NCBI RefSeq assembly: GCF_007570825.1
Contig: NZ_SUNB01000002.1
Span: forward strand, 62,001 to 126,000
Reading direction: 5' to 3'
From: Pleionea sediminis
GTDB lineage: Bacteria; Pseudomonadota; Gammaproteobacteria; Enterobacterales; Kangiellaceae
DNA: 64,000 bases
Positions within the stretch are counted from its first letter, which is position 1. Each line of letters begins with the position of its first letter. The notes beneath the pieces are model-generated. The model did not search any database. It saw nothing but the letters and a program-made list of their open reading frames with translations, and was not told where the DNA came from. The translations under genes were made by a program, and so were the position numbers. Below are positions 9,574-18,712 of this stretch, one piece after another.

Positions 9574-10221
9574 ATGACACAAAAAAACTGCCGGGTCGTC
9601 GTATTGATCTCGGGTGAAGGCTCCAATTTACAAACTCTGATTGATGAGTCAGCACAAGGGACACTTCCGGTTAGCATTGAGGCGGTTATCAGCAATCGCC
9701 CTGATGCTGGAGGACTCAAAAGAGCGCAAAGAGCCAATATTCCAACTCACATCATTGACCATACAGAATTTTCCGATCGATATTCATTCGACATTCAGAT
9801 TATTGATGCAATACTTAAATACAATCCAGATTTAGTTATTTTGGCAGGGTACATGAGAATCATGACGCCAGATTTGGTCAATCGATTTTCCGGTCGGATG
9901 ATAAATATTCACCCGTCGTTACTGCCAAAATACCCGGGACTGAAAACACACCAAAGAGCCCTCGAAAATGGCGATTCGGAACACGGTTCAACCGTGCACT
10001 TTGTTACCGAAGTGCTTGATGGTGGACCGGTAATTGCGCAGTCCAAACTGAATATTACAAACGATGATAATGAAACAACTCTCATCCAGAAGATTAAACG
10101 TTTAGAGCATAAACTCTACCCGCATGTCATCCAATGGTTTGCGGACAACCGTTTAGCACTGAGAGATAACCAAACTTACTTTGATGGAGAAAAGTTGCAA
10201 CATCCAATTATCATCGAATAA
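9574..10221 (+). CDS. purN: Phosphoribosylglycinamide formyltransferase 1
   Basis: This 215-residue enzyme transfers a formyl group from 10-formyl-THF to GAR in purine synthesis. The signature is complete: LISGEGSNLQTLID at the N-terminus, the catalytic region with NIHPSLLPKYPG (Asn and His of the active site), and a downstream HGSTVHFVTEVLDGGPV segment containing the catalytic Asp. The ATG follows a weak ribosome binding site. It is in an operon with purM; the DUF3108 gene follows by 28 bases, as in related genomes. Confidence 0.97.
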   Translation: MTQKNCRVVVLISGEGSNLQTLIDESAQGTLPVSIEAVISNRPDAGGLKRAQRANIPTHIIDHTEFSDRYSFDIQIIDAILKYNPDLVILAGYMRIMTPDLVNRFSGRMINIHPSLLPKYPGLKTHQRALENGDSEHGSTVHFVTEVLDGGPVIAQSKLNITNDDNETTLIQKIKRLEHKLYPHVIQWFADNRLALRDNQTYFDGEKLQHPIIIE

Positions 10222-10249
10222 ATTTTACTAAAAAAGGATATTCGATACA

Positions 10250-11128
10250 TTGCTAATACGTCGACCGAAATTGACAACCTGTCAATCAATAAGAAAACTT
10301 TTTGTGCAAAGTTTTTTTCTCTCTTTGATATTCAATCACGTATTGGCAATTGACTCCACGACAGAAAAAGACTCAACTAAAACCCTAGAAACAACAAATA
10401 CTCAACCAGTCCAATCCTCATCAAACGCTGTCCCAACGCCAGAAAAGTTAGATAATGCAGAAAATCAATATCCACGACTGAAAGAATTGTTGCTTCCCTA
10501 TCGCGCAACTTACGATATTTTGGACGGAGATAAAAGTGTTGGAGTTGCATCACGAAGCCTTTTACCTTCTCAAGAAGCTTGGATTCTAAAACAAGAAACC
10601 GAGATTCAACGTTGGTACTACAAGTATTCTTTTACGGAGTCCTCCACTTTCACGATCGAAGATAACAAATTGTACCCACAGAAATACGAATCAAAAATCA
10701 ACCGCTCATTCAAAGAGAACCGAACCACAATAAGTCAATTTGACTGGGATAAAAAAATAGAGCGAGGTGAGCGAAATAATAAAACCTGGACTCTCGAATT
10801 ACCCAATCAAGTATTCGATCAATTGAGTTACCAGTTTTTTCTGAGAAATAAAGCTCAATTAAAAAGTCGTAAAGAGCGACTCCATCTAACTTACAAAGGA
10901 GAGTTAGAGTCCTATATTTTCGTTAACGAAGGCATCGAATCTGTCGAAACACCGTTAGGAAAACTAGAGACTATTCTTTGGACACAACAACCCAAGTTTA
11001 AACACGACAAAGTCATGCATTTATGGTTGGCTCCTACACTCAATTATTTACCGGTTCAAATATCCCAATTTCGAGGTAGTGAGAAAGAAGGGACCATTCG
11101 TCTAAAGTCGATTAAATGGTTTGAATAA
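10250..11128 (+). CDS. DUF3108 domain protein, exported
   Basis: This 292-residue protein has a signal peptide (LFVQSFFLSLIFNHVLA, to about residue 34), a Ser/Thr-rich linker (about 35-75) and a DUF3108 domain beginning at LLLPYRATYDIL. The family is found next to purN in many gammaproteobacteria and is of unknown function, presumably periplasmic. No ATG is available before the signal peptide; TTG at 10250 is the likely start, with AAGG about 12 bases upstream. Confidence 0.82.
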   Translation: MLIRRPKLTTCQSIRKLFVQSFFLSLIFNHVLAIDSTTEKDSTKTLETTNTQPVQSSSNAVPTPEKLDNAENQYPRLKELLLPYRATYDILDGDKSVGVASRSLLPSQEAWILKQETEIQRWYYKYSFTESSTFTIEDNKLYPQKYESKINRSFKENRTTISQFDWDKKIERGERNNKTWTLELPNQVFDQLSYQFFLRNKAQLKSRKERLHLTYKGELESYIFVNEGIESVETPLGKLETILWTQQPKFKHDKVMHLWLAPTLNYLPVQISQFRGSEKEGTIRLKSIKWFE

Positions 11129-11218
11129 ACTCAACGGCACACAGTCAAAATACCATTAGCCATGAACTAAACTTGAAGTCCTTAGAAGTAAATCCTGATA
11201 GATGCCCAATCACTTCTT

Positions 11219-11890
11219 TTATCTGGGAGGATCAATCTTATTACCAATTGACGTGTTGACACGAAACCAGCCTGCGACGGAATGTCGGTCACGATTAGCA
11301 GGCAACACTTCATGAGGAAACTCCTCACTCAAAAACACAACAAGAGTTCCAAAAAGAGGAACAACCTTAATCCCTTCTTGATCGATATCACTTTTATAAA
11401 GAACCAACTCTCCGCCGTCAGCTTGAGTCCAGCCTGGATTTAAATAGGCAACGACCGACAAAACTCGGTTAGTTTCTCCACGAAATGCATCGTAATGCTT
11501 CTTGTAATAATCACCAGGAGCATAATGCGCAAAATGACTTTCAAAGGAAAAAAGACCGAGAAATAATCGCTTGTTTAAAAAGGCTTGCAGCTGAGAAGTC
11601 CAATCAATCCACAATTTACCCGCTTCAGCAGATCCGGTAATCCAGCAAATTTCATCGGTTCGCACAAACTCATTGTGCAAATAGTCTTCACCACGACCTA
11701 TGCCAGCGTTGGTGTAAAGATTGTCTTTCATTTGAGTTTGATAGGAATGAAGCTCATGCGCAATATCTTGAGGTAAAGCACCTGGGCGAATACTAAAACC
11801 TTGTGTGACCAGATCGTCTGCAATCAAACCAAACAAAGTTTCGTCGATTGTGTTCCCACCCACAGTCGTTGGGATTTGTAATGCTGCCAA
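11219..11890 (-). CDS. 2OG-Fe(II) oxygenase (prolyl 4-hydroxylase-like)
   Basis: This 223-residue protein is a 2-oxoglutarate/iron dioxygenase. The iron facial triad can be placed as HYD in YYKKHYDAF (about residues 132-140) and H in EEFPHEVLP, with the 2OG-binding Arg in RDRHSVAGWF. Family members hydroxylate proline or other side chains; the substrate here is unknown. The start is TTG at 11890. It is the last flank gene before the T3SS block and shows no functional link to it. Confidence 0.85.
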   Translation of the reverse strand: MAALQIPTTVGGNTIDETLFGLIADDLVTQGFSIRPGALPQDIAHELHSYQTQMKDNLYTNAGIGRGEDYLHNEFVRTDEICWITGSAEAGKLWIDWTSQLQAFLNKRLFLGLFSFESHFAHYAPGDYYKKHYDAFRGETNRVLSVVAYLNPGWTQADGGELVLYKSDIDQEGIKVVPLFGTLVVFLSEEFPHEVLPANRDRHSVAGWFRVNTSIGNKIDPPR

Positions 11891-12055
11891 TAGTTAGTCC
11901 AGCCCGTATAAATGATCGATATAACTGCATCTAAAAAGGCAAAATTTTGCCGGGCGAGAGTATGCTCCCAACTTACCAAAACAGCAAGAATTATTTCCAA
12001 TGATTTCCACAAGGCTCAAATACTTTATTCAACTCCTGAAATCGACAATAAAGCT

Positions 12056-12784
12056 TTATTCTGGATTGAAATAGCCCTCCAGTTTTTCCTGGTATATCAC
12101 TGTCAATTTACTCACATAATCAGTGATTTCCTGCTCACTAACATTAGAATCTAGCTCACCTGCTCGTTTTTTTTCAGCGAGCCTTTCGCTTAGATTTTCA
12201 GAAAAGTTGTCAACCATGAGTTCTATCTCTTCAGCCAAAAGGGCTTCTTTTTCATTTCTTGCTTCGACTTCCTGAGCTCTTTCTATCTGCCAGTGAACAA
12301 ACTCCTGTATCGTCTCACTCACCACGCCTAAAGCAAGATCAGCAATCAATAGCAAAAAAGCCTTACCCCAATCATTTAGACCGTACGACTTAGCTTCGTG
12401 GTTTTCCTTAAAGTGATGTTCGACCTCTTTGGAAACTTGCTCCCCTACGTTTACAATGTCATTAAATAACGTATTCGACAACCCAGACCTTTCTAGTCGC
12501 TGCTGACTATTTTCTATCTGTGTGCTCAGTGATTCAGTGCTATTCTGTGAACCTTGAGCGCCCGCTGGAAAAAATTGACCGGCGCCAGTATGATAGACCG
12601 GCAGCGTAAAACTATTCTCGGCAAGCCTTCGATTCATTTCCGCCGCAATCTCTCGGACACTTTGTAAGTTTTCTCTTTCTGGCTCAGTCGGAGTTACTAA
12701 GTTTTTTATCTCTTCATAACGCGCTTTAACCTCACCACTGCTAGTATTAATTTTATTGTTAAGTGCTTCTGATAATCCCGTCAT
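12056..12784 (-). CDS. Candidate T3SS effector or secreted protein, family unknown
   Basis: I do not recognise this 242-residue protein. It is the last gene of the SctN-U block and lies 55 bases after a CesT-like chaperone gene, the classic arrangement of a chaperone and its cognate secreted substrate. It has no Sec signal peptide. The first 20 residues are polar (MTGLSEALNNKINTSS). Residues 25-125 are Gln/Ser/Glu-rich and hydrophilic; a hydrophobic stretch (AFLLLIADLALGVV, about 143-156) is followed by a long charged helix likely to be coiled coil (165-242). The function is an inference from context only. Confidence 0.6.
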   Translation of the reverse strand: MTGLSEALNNKINTSSGEVKARYEEIKNLVTPTEPERENLQSVREIAAEMNRRLAENSFTLPVYHTGAGQFFPAGAQGSQNSTESLSTQIENSQQRLERSGLSNTLFNDIVNVGEQVSKEVEHHFKENHEAKSYGLNDWGKAFLLLIADLALGVVSETIQEFVHWQIERAQEVEARNEKEALLAEEIELMVDNFSENLSERLAEKKRAGELDSNVSEQEITDYVSKLTVIYQEKLEGYFNPE

Positions 12785-12839
12785 TATAGTGTTCTCCAGA
12801 TAACCGAATGAATCAAAATGTTCTTAAAACAACTCACAA

Positions 12840-13346
12840 TTAAACCTTCAATAAGTTCTGGCTCTCTCGGTAAAGCAACTTCTTTTTATTTGCTTGTTGA
12901 TTTTTTGAAGTAATCAATTCTTGCCAAGCAAAAGCTGTGGAGTGAATTCGCTCTATAAACTCAATTAACGCTGACGGATTTAACGTTCTCAATTTGACAG
13001 AATGACATAAAAACACGGATCGTTGCTGAGAATCTAGTGCTAAGGTTCCCCCATCCGTTGCGCTCCACAAGTAGTTACCCTCCAGGAGCATTGGGTAAAT
13101 ATCATGCTCTACACCTGATTCAACAGTCCCTAAAGGATACTTAACGATCAACTCATCTTGCCCAAAACCATTTTTTCCTAAATATAAAGAAAGTGATCTG
13201 CCATTCCATTGCAACTCCACCGCATCACTAACCACCTCGCTGTCAATATTAAGTACCTTGAAAAGATCATTCATCAGTGAAAGAAAAACATCAAGCGAAT
13301 CATCTCGATCAATATCCTTTTTATTATCATCAGTATCCAACATCAA
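12840..13346 (-). CDS. Class I T3SS chaperone (CesT/Tir-chaperone family)
   Basis: This is a 168-residue acidic-start protein with the class I chaperone pattern: a short helix 1, then beta strands with LSLYLGKNG, PLLLEGN-like MLLEGNYLWSATDGGTLAL (about 87-105), FLCHSV and a final helix (NPSALIEFIERIHSTAFAWQEL). Such proteins dimerise and hold effectors unfolded for export. Its ATG overlaps the sctU stop codon (ATGA), so it is translationally coupled to the export apparatus. The gene just downstream is its likely client. Confidence 0.8.
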   Translation of the reverse strand: MMLDTDDNKKDIDRDDSLDVFLSLMNDLFKVLNIDSEVVSDAVELQWNGRSLSLYLGKNGFGQDELIVKYPLGTVESGVEHDIYPMLLEGNYLWSATDGGTLALDSQQRSVFLCHSVKLRTLNPSALIEFIERIHSTAFAWQELITSKNQQANKKKLLYRESQNLLKV

Positions 13347-14392
13347 TCACAATCCTTGGCATTTGCTCTTAACCAACGAATTATTTCAGCAACGGGTTTA
13401 ATGTACTGTTCAGTAATTTTTTCATTAATATCGAGATCAGCATACATTGCTCGAGCTAATGGTACGTTCTCAATCACGGGAATATCATGTTGTTCAGCAA
13501 TAGTTCTTATTCGCTTTGCCAATAGATGCTCCCCCTTCATACAAACATAAGGAAGTTGACTTATAGTATCCTCATAGCGTAGACAGACAGCGTAATGAAT
13601 AGGATTCGCAACGACGACATTCGCTGTCTTTACACTGTTAACAAAAGCTTCTTCACTCGAAATTTCACGATGGATTTGCTTTCTCTTTCCCTTGATTTCA
13701 GGGTTTCCTTCGGTGTCTTTATACTCTCGTTTAACTTCGTCTTTCGACATTCGCAATTTTTTATAATAACTATATTTCTCGAACACAAAATCAATAATGG
13801 CAAGAATTAGGAAGACACCCAAACAATAGAGTATCAAATATAAAATAAGCATGCTCGTGATCGATAATGCGCACTGAGCGCCACACGTTGGAACCGATAA
13901 AATAACCAACAGAGAATCTTTTACGACATACCAGGCAGTAACGGTTAAAACAATGATTTTAACAATAGATTTAAAAAATTCTAACGCATTATTAGCGCTA
14001 AATATCTTTTTAAATCCTTGAATCACGCTAACCTTTTCGAGTTTCGGCTTTATGGGTTCAAAACTTAAAGCCCAACCCGTTTGTAATGCATTAGAAAATA
14101 TTGCGGTAATAAATGTGAACCCTAAAAAAGGAGCTAGGACTTTTGAGGCAATTAAAAGTGACTCAAATATCGCAGCTAGCAGCCCATATTCCATTTCGAC
14201 ATCATAATATTTAACGGGTAACTTAAACAACATCTTCAATTGGGCAAGGATATAATCGCCAAACACAACAAAGCACAGTACTATTGAGATAAGCATCGAT
14301 AAAGAAACAATTTCTTTACTTTTATAGACCTGGCCTTTGTTACGCGCATCTCTGATTTTTTTTCGTGTGGGTTGCTCTGTTTTTTCGCTCAT
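13343..14392 (-). CDS. sctU: T3SS export apparatus switch protein SctU (YscU)
   Basis: This 349-residue protein has four N-terminal membrane segments (about residues 30-215) and a cytoplasmic FlhB/YscU domain that controls the switch in substrate class after autocleavage. The start SEKTEQPTRKKIRDARNKGQ is the family signature. The autocleavage loop reads N263-P264-I265-H266 instead of the usual NPTH; see findings. It is last of the sctR-S-T-U genes, directly abutting sctT (one-base overlap) and overlapping the chaperone gene. Confidence 0.95.
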   Translation of the reverse strand: MSEKTEQPTRKKIRDARNKGQVYKSKEIVSLSMLISIVLCFVVFGDYILAQLKMLFKLPVKYYDVEMEYGLLAAIFESLLIASKVLAPFLGFTFITAIFSNALQTGWALSFEPIKPKLEKVSVIQGFKKIFSANNALEFFKSIVKIIVLTVTAWYVVKDSLLVILSVPTCGAQCALSITSMLILYLILYCLGVFLILAIIDFVFEKYSYYKKLRMSKDEVKREYKDTEGNPEIKGKRKQIHREISSEEAFVNSVKTANVVVANPIHYAVCLRYEDTISQLPYVCMKGEHLLAKRIRTIAEQHDIPVIENVPLARAMYADLDINEKITEQYIKPVAEIIRWLRANAKDCD

Positions 14393-15189
14393 TAACGACT
14401 CACTTTGTTAGCTTCCAGAAACAAACCAAGATCGTTTACCATATCGCCTAATACATCATCTAGCTCAGTGACAAGAATACCGATATATAAAATAAGTATT
14501 AGAATTGCAACGGCACTCTTTATCGGCATTGCCATGAAGAAGACATTCAGCTGTGGGGCAAATCGGCTTACTAAGGCCAATGTAAATTCAGCAATAAACA
14601 TTGCAATAATTAGAGGAGCGGCAAAAACAACAATCGAATACATTAAAAAATCAAGTTGCTTAAGTAATAAAACGTCGAGTCCATCATATCCAAGAGGTAA
14701 TATAGAACCAACAGGCCAATAGAAGTAACTCTGGTATACGACAGTCATCATTAGTAAGAAAGATCCACTAACAATAAAAAACATATTTAGCAGCTGAGAT
14801 AAGAGTACACCTAATGGAGAAGACTGATCGCCCAATACAGGGTTTAACATACTGGCCATCGTCGCACCACGTTGGTTATCGACAAAAAAACCTACTCCCT
14901 CAGCAATCCAAAATGGAATCGTGACAAACAAACCAATCATCAATCCAATCACACTTTCCTTGATGAGTAAGATAAAGTAATCAAACTGTGTAAGATCTAA
15001 TGGAACCGTCTCAGATGTCACAGGAAAGATAAAGAGACTGAGACTCAAAATAACACCATTTTTAACCAATCGTCCACCCATAATAGACTTATTCATCATT
15101 GGTAAAACAGTAAATATCAGGTAAAGCCGAGGTAATGCCATAGTGTAGGCTTGAACCATGGACTCAAGCTCTTTGATGTCAGAAACCAT
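14392..15189 (-). CDS. sctT: T3SS export apparatus protein SctT (YscT)
   Basis: This 265-residue polytopic membrane protein is homologous to FliR/SpaR and forms the export gate with SctR and SctS. About six hydrophobic segments are visible, with the family motifs FVDNQRGATMASMLNP (about 107-122) and PLGVLLSQLLN. It starts two bases after sctS ends and runs into sctU with one-base overlap, keeping the canonical R-S-T-U order. Confidence 0.95.
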   Translation of the reverse strand: MVSDIKELESMVQAYTMALPRLYLIFTVLPMMNKSIMGGRLVKNGVILSLSLFIFPVTSETVPLDLTQFDYFILLIKESVIGLMIGLFVTIPFWIAEGVGFFVDNQRGATMASMLNPVLGDQSSPLGVLLSQLLNMFFIVSGSFLLMMTVVYQSYFYWPVGSILPLGYDGLDVLLLKQLDFLMYSIVVFAAPLIIAMFIAEFTLALVSRFAPQLNVFFMAMPIKSAVAILILILYIGILVTELDDVLGDMVNDLGLFLEANKVSR

Positions 15190-15191
15190 AG

Positions 15192-15452
15192 CTATTGAGC
15201 AATCAAGTCGAATACACGTTGACTAAACTGTAATAGTTCAGCGCCCATCCAACTTCCCGTTACGACGAGACAAATAATAATCGTAACCAGCTTTACAACG
15301 AAAGATAATGTTTGCTCTTGTACCTGAGTTAATGCCTGAAATAGACTTACTAAAGTACCGACCAAAGATGCTGCAATAATAGAAGGAAGAGACAGCTTTA
15401 AGACTAGAATTATCGCTTCTTCTGCTAGTTTTAATAGTTCAACTTCTGACAT
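15192..15452 (-). CDS. sctS: T3SS export apparatus protein SctS (YscS)
   Basis: This 86-residue protein with two membrane helices is homologous to FliQ/SpaQ. The conserved LPSIIAASLVGTLVSLFQALTQVQEQTLSF region joins the helices and carries the QxxTQxQEQTL motif of the export gate. I use ATG at 15452 rather than the longer upstream option at 15506, because it gives the normal family length and does not run into sctR. Confidence 0.95.
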   Translation of the reverse strand: MSEVELLKLAEEAIILVLKLSLPSIIAASLVGTLVSLFQALTQVQEQTLSFVVKLVTIIICLVVTGSWMGAELLQFSQRVFDLIAQ

Positions 15453-15466
15453 AAACGAAGCCGTCC

Positions 15467-16135
15467 TTAATAGGTAATCACAAGACTGTGGGTGAGCGTT
15501 GTCCAACCATCGAGTAAGACAAACAACAATAGCTTAAAAGGTAACGATATCGTCATAGGAGAAACCATCATCATACCCATCGCAAGCAGAATATTCGAAA
15601 CGATAAGATCAATAATTAGAAATGGTAAATAGATTAGAAATCCTATTTTAAATGCCTCCGTCACCTGACTCACGGTAAATGCAGGCAGCAAAATTAACAA
15701 ACTATCGTTTTTGACTTTATCCTTGTATTTTTCAGGCCAGATAATCATCGCAGTATCTATAAAAAAGGACTTTTCAGCGTCCGTCGTATTTTTTTTCAAG
15801 AACTCAATATAAGGCTCTGAAGCACCAGAAAATAACTCGCCATACTTGTCCGTACTCTCAGTTAGCTCTGGATTTTCTTCAACAAATGTTTGTATATCAA
15901 ACCCAACAGGCGCCATGATATACAGAGTCAAGATTAAAGCCACACCATACAAAGCCATATTGGGAGGTATTTGTTGTATTCCGAGAGCATTCCTTAATAA
16001 CGAAAATACAATGACAATTTTAACAAATGATGTTCCCATTACCGCTAAAAAAGGAATAAGCGCTAAAGCTCCCAGCGCCAGGATTAATGAAATATTATCG
16101 AAACCACCGTCAAGAAGATTAACGTCCATCACCAC
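15467..16135 (-). CDS. sctR: T3SS export apparatus protein SctR (YscR)
   Basis: This 222-residue protein is homologous to FliP/SpaP, the five-copy core of the export gate. It has four hydrophobic segments, the motif FVKIVIVFSLLRNALGIQQ (about 37-55), then PPNMALYGVAL and a C-terminal MGMMMVSPMTISLPFKLLLF. The N-terminal codons overlap the sctQ end by 17 bases, so ribosomes probably re-initiate. Confidence 0.96.
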   Translation of the reverse strand: MVMDVNLLDGGFDNISLILALGALALIPFLAVMGTSFVKIVIVFSLLRNALGIQQIPPNMALYGVALILTLYIMAPVGFDIQTFVEENPELTESTDKYGELFSGASEPYIEFLKKNTTDAEKSFFIDTAMIIWPEKYKDKVKNDSLLILLPAFTVSQVTEAFKIGFLIYLPFLIIDLIVSNILLAMGMMMVSPMTISLPFKLLLFVLLDGWTTLTHSLVITY

Positions 16136-17156
16136 TCCACCTAACGACTTTCACGCCCAGTTTATTATTAACTTGTACCAGCTCTCCTTGGCCGATTTTT
16201 TGTTGATTAGCAAAAATCTCTATTTTTTCTTCGGCAAGCTCTGGCAGACTGATGATCATGCCATCTCCCCAAGAACTCAACTCCGACAATGCCTCCTTGT
16301 TACCAGCAATGCGGAAACTGATGTCCATCTCAACATCTTGCAGATTCAGTTCTTTAGAGTCTGTATTAGGCAAATGTTCGCTAGTTATCTCTGTATTTTC
16401 TTCTAAATTTTCATTGATATCACTTTTTGAATTCACAAGCTTTCTCCGGGGCTTAAATACATATTGACTATCATTCAGAACCGAAACACCAATATACTGC
16501 TGAGCTAAAAGTACATTTAACTGACTTAGTTCTGATGCAGCGTCTGATAATAAAATAACATCACCTCTTTCTAGACATCTAAGGTCAGGCAGCAACATTT
16601 TCTTTCGTGAGACTTCAAAAAAAGTGGATAAATAAAGACTTAGACTATGATTCGTTAACGGAATTGCATTATCTAGAAGTTTTAATACAGAGTTACTAGC
16701 GTTGATAACAATAAACTCTAGCTTTTTATCATCACAAGTCATCTCGACCAAAAAATCAAATGAAGATGTTTCGACTTTCAGTGTATGTATTTTTGATATG
16801 AGTCTTTCCAACTTGATAGAACCTGAAGCTTTTAAATTATCAGCAACCGCCTCAAGTAGAATATCCAACGCAGCCTCAACTAAAGCGAGAGGTAAATCTT
16901 TGGGTGAGTTTAAATTAATCCATGGGAACAACAAATATTGCAGCGATTGGTTGGAAAAGCCGAGCTCAATAGGCTCTCCCTTAACATCTATCTCTATCAA
17001 CCAATCGACTTTACACTCATTCGACTGTTCTTTTAGTCCGTCTAAAGAGTAGCGGTGATTTTCAATCTCTAATTGCTGAGGCTGCCGCTTTCGACATATA
17101 AAATTAGACAATATCTGCTCGTTCGCAGAAATCGTGGGTAAACAATCAGGAATCAT
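16119..17156 (-). CDS. sctQ: T3SS cytoplasmic C-ring protein SctQ (YscQ)
   Basis: This 345-residue protein carries a C-terminal SpoA (FliN/FliM-like) domain: ISFRIAGNKEALSELSSWGDG at about 273-293 followed by LPELAEEKIEIFANQQKIGQGELVQVNNKLGVKVV, the usual ending of YscQ. A second, more divergent SpoA-like region around residues 190-235 (LRCLERGDVILLSD) is seen. SctQ forms the pod of the sorting platform with SctK and SctL. The start overlaps the sctP stop by ATGA. Confidence 0.93.
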   Translation of the reverse strand: MIPDCLPTISANEQILSNFICRKRQPQQLEIENHRYSLDGLKEQSNECKVDWLIEIDVKGEPIELGFSNQSLQYLLFPWINLNSPKDLPLALVEAALDILLEAVADNLKASGSIKLERLISKIHTLKVETSSFDFLVEMTCDDKKLEFIVINASNSVLKLLDNAIPLTNHSLSLYLSTFFEVSRKKMLLPDLRCLERGDVILLSDAASELSQLNVLLAQQYIGVSVLNDSQYVFKPRRKLVNSKSDINENLEENTEITSEHLPNTDSKELNLQDVEMDISFRIAGNKEALSELSSWGDGMIISLPELAEEKIEIFANQQKIGQGELVQVNNKLGVKVVRWSGDGR

Positions 17157-18712
17157 AACAGCTCTTCATCTAAATAATATTCAAAGGGATAACGCTTCTT
17201 TCCTTGCTGATCTTCATCGTCTTTTTCTCGCTGTTTTTCGTTAGCTTCAGCATGCTTACTCACTACTTCGCCATCCTGAATGAGTTGACACGATACCTTC
17301 AACGAGGGAAACCGCTTCTCTAACAGATGCTCAAGTTGGGCAAGCTCATTATCTTGAAAGGCAGCAACTGTCGTTCTCGCTTGAAAGTCGACTAGCAACT
17401 GATTATTCTCCAGTTGCACATGTATTCGTTGACCGTCGAAAGTTTTAATATCGACGGCGACCTTTGAAGGTTCTTTCGAAGCTCCTTCCGTATTAACAGT
17501 CCACGAGGCGTTTACTTGTCCCGTCGTTTTTTCTGAACTTTGAGGATTGTTACTCTTCGTTAGTTTGCTGTTTTGTTCCGCAAGTAAATCTGACACCTTT
17601 TGAACAAGATTCTCATACACACTTAAAACAATACGAACCTCAGACTCATGGGCATTATCGAACACGTCTAATATCTTCGGTTGAGTATGAGCTTTTGAGT
17701 CTTCGGCATATGGACTGTCGAGTCGACTGTTATTTAACGATAAAGGTCTACTATCATGCTTTTCTACTCCATTTCTCGTTATTACTCGTTGTCCTAACTC
17801 TCGTTCTTCTATTACTCGGGAAAACACACTCGCTTGAATGTTCGGTTTTTCCGAAATTTTTATTCGTTCATTTTCTTGAGAACGAATATCTTTCAACTGT
17901 TCACCTTTATCAGAAATACCTTGATGACTTATCGGATTTTCACCGACTACAGTTCGACTATCATCTGCTCGGCTTTTATCCGACATAAAAGAGAAAGGCT
18001 TTAACAAAGGTAATTCTCTTTGATTATTTTCAATAGGAGTACGATTACTTTTTGGGCTTACATGAGTCTGACGATCATCAAAATCTCCACTACTTTTTCT
18101 ATCAAGTATTGACTGACTCTCTAAGGATTTCGACCCACGAATATCCAGCTCTATTTGTTTGAAAGAAACTTCAGAAGTCACTAACCTATCACTCAACTCT
18201 GACATCTTTCTATAACTTACGTCTTTTTTATCCGGGGTTGATAGAAATTCTCCTTCACGTTTTTTCTCACTTTTTTCAACTCGAGAGTGAGCGATATCAT
18301 ATAGCTCGTTTTCGAACGTTAGGTTCTCAATTGATGAAGGGTGAACATAGATTGACGGAGCTATTTCTGAATCCCTTGATCTGGATTCAAGGTTACTTCT
18401 TTCCAAAGCACCCCCTCTCCATGTCATCTGTAAAGCCTCATCACGCCCCGAGTGATTAATATTTCTTGGGTTTTCATTACTTGACATTGAACTAAGATTT
18501 TCCGGAATAGAATTCTGTTCGGTCAACCTAGTTTTATTTGAACTTGGCTCTTCTATTAGTTGCATTAATTGAACTAATAATTCACTTTGCTGCTCACTTT
18601 TGGATGAAAAGTCATTTCGCTCAGTTTTTAAGCCACTACCAGTCGCCCTTGAAGTCTTTTCATTAATTTCTTTGGTTTCACTGTTAGTCACTGCATTAGG
18701 TATTATCTTCAT
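17153..18712 (-). CDS. sctP: T3SS needle-length regulator SctP (YscP)
   Basis: This 519-residue protein is placed between sctO and sctQ as the ruler protein is in Yersinia and Pseudomonas. Residues 1-400 are very rich in Ser, Glu, Lys, Asn and Arg with no hydrophobic segment, consistent with an extended ruler. Near 417-481 there is a FliK-like switch domain (VDIKTFDGQRIHVQLENN, LLVDFQARTTVAAFQ, EHLLEKRFPSLKVS). The length is in the range of known rulers and would predict needle length. Identity rests on position and the C-terminal pattern. Confidence 0.85.
   Translation of the reverse strand: MKIIPNAVTNSETKEINEKTSRATGSGLKTERNDFSSKSEQQSELLVQLMQLIEEPSSNKTRLTEQNSIPENLSSMSSNENPRNINHSGRDEALQMTWRGGALERSNLESRSRDSEIAPSIYVHPSSIENLTFENELYDIAHSRVEKSEKKREGEFLSTPDKKDVSYRKMSELSDRLVTSEVSFKQIELDIRGSKSLESQSILDRKSSGDFDDRQTHVSPKSNRTPIENNQRELPLLKPFSFMSDKSRADDSRTVVGENPISHQGISDKGEQLKDIRSQENERIKISEKPNIQASVFSRVIEERELGQRVITRNGVEKHDSRPLSLNNSRLDSPYAEDSKAHTQPKILDVFDNAHESEVRIVLSVYENLVQKVSDLLAEQNSKLTKSNNPQSSEKTTGQVNASWTVNTEGASKEPSKVAVDIKTFDGQRIHVQLENNQLLVDFQARTTVAAFQDNELAQLEHLLEKRFPSLKVSCQLIQDGEVVSKHAEANEKQREKDDEDQQGKKRYPFEYYLDEELL

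Noticed and set aside
15846-16406. Open frame of 186 codons on the plus strand opposite sctR and sctQ
   Set aside because: It is a shadow of two well-identified genes on the minus strand and its translation shows no domain or sensible composition.
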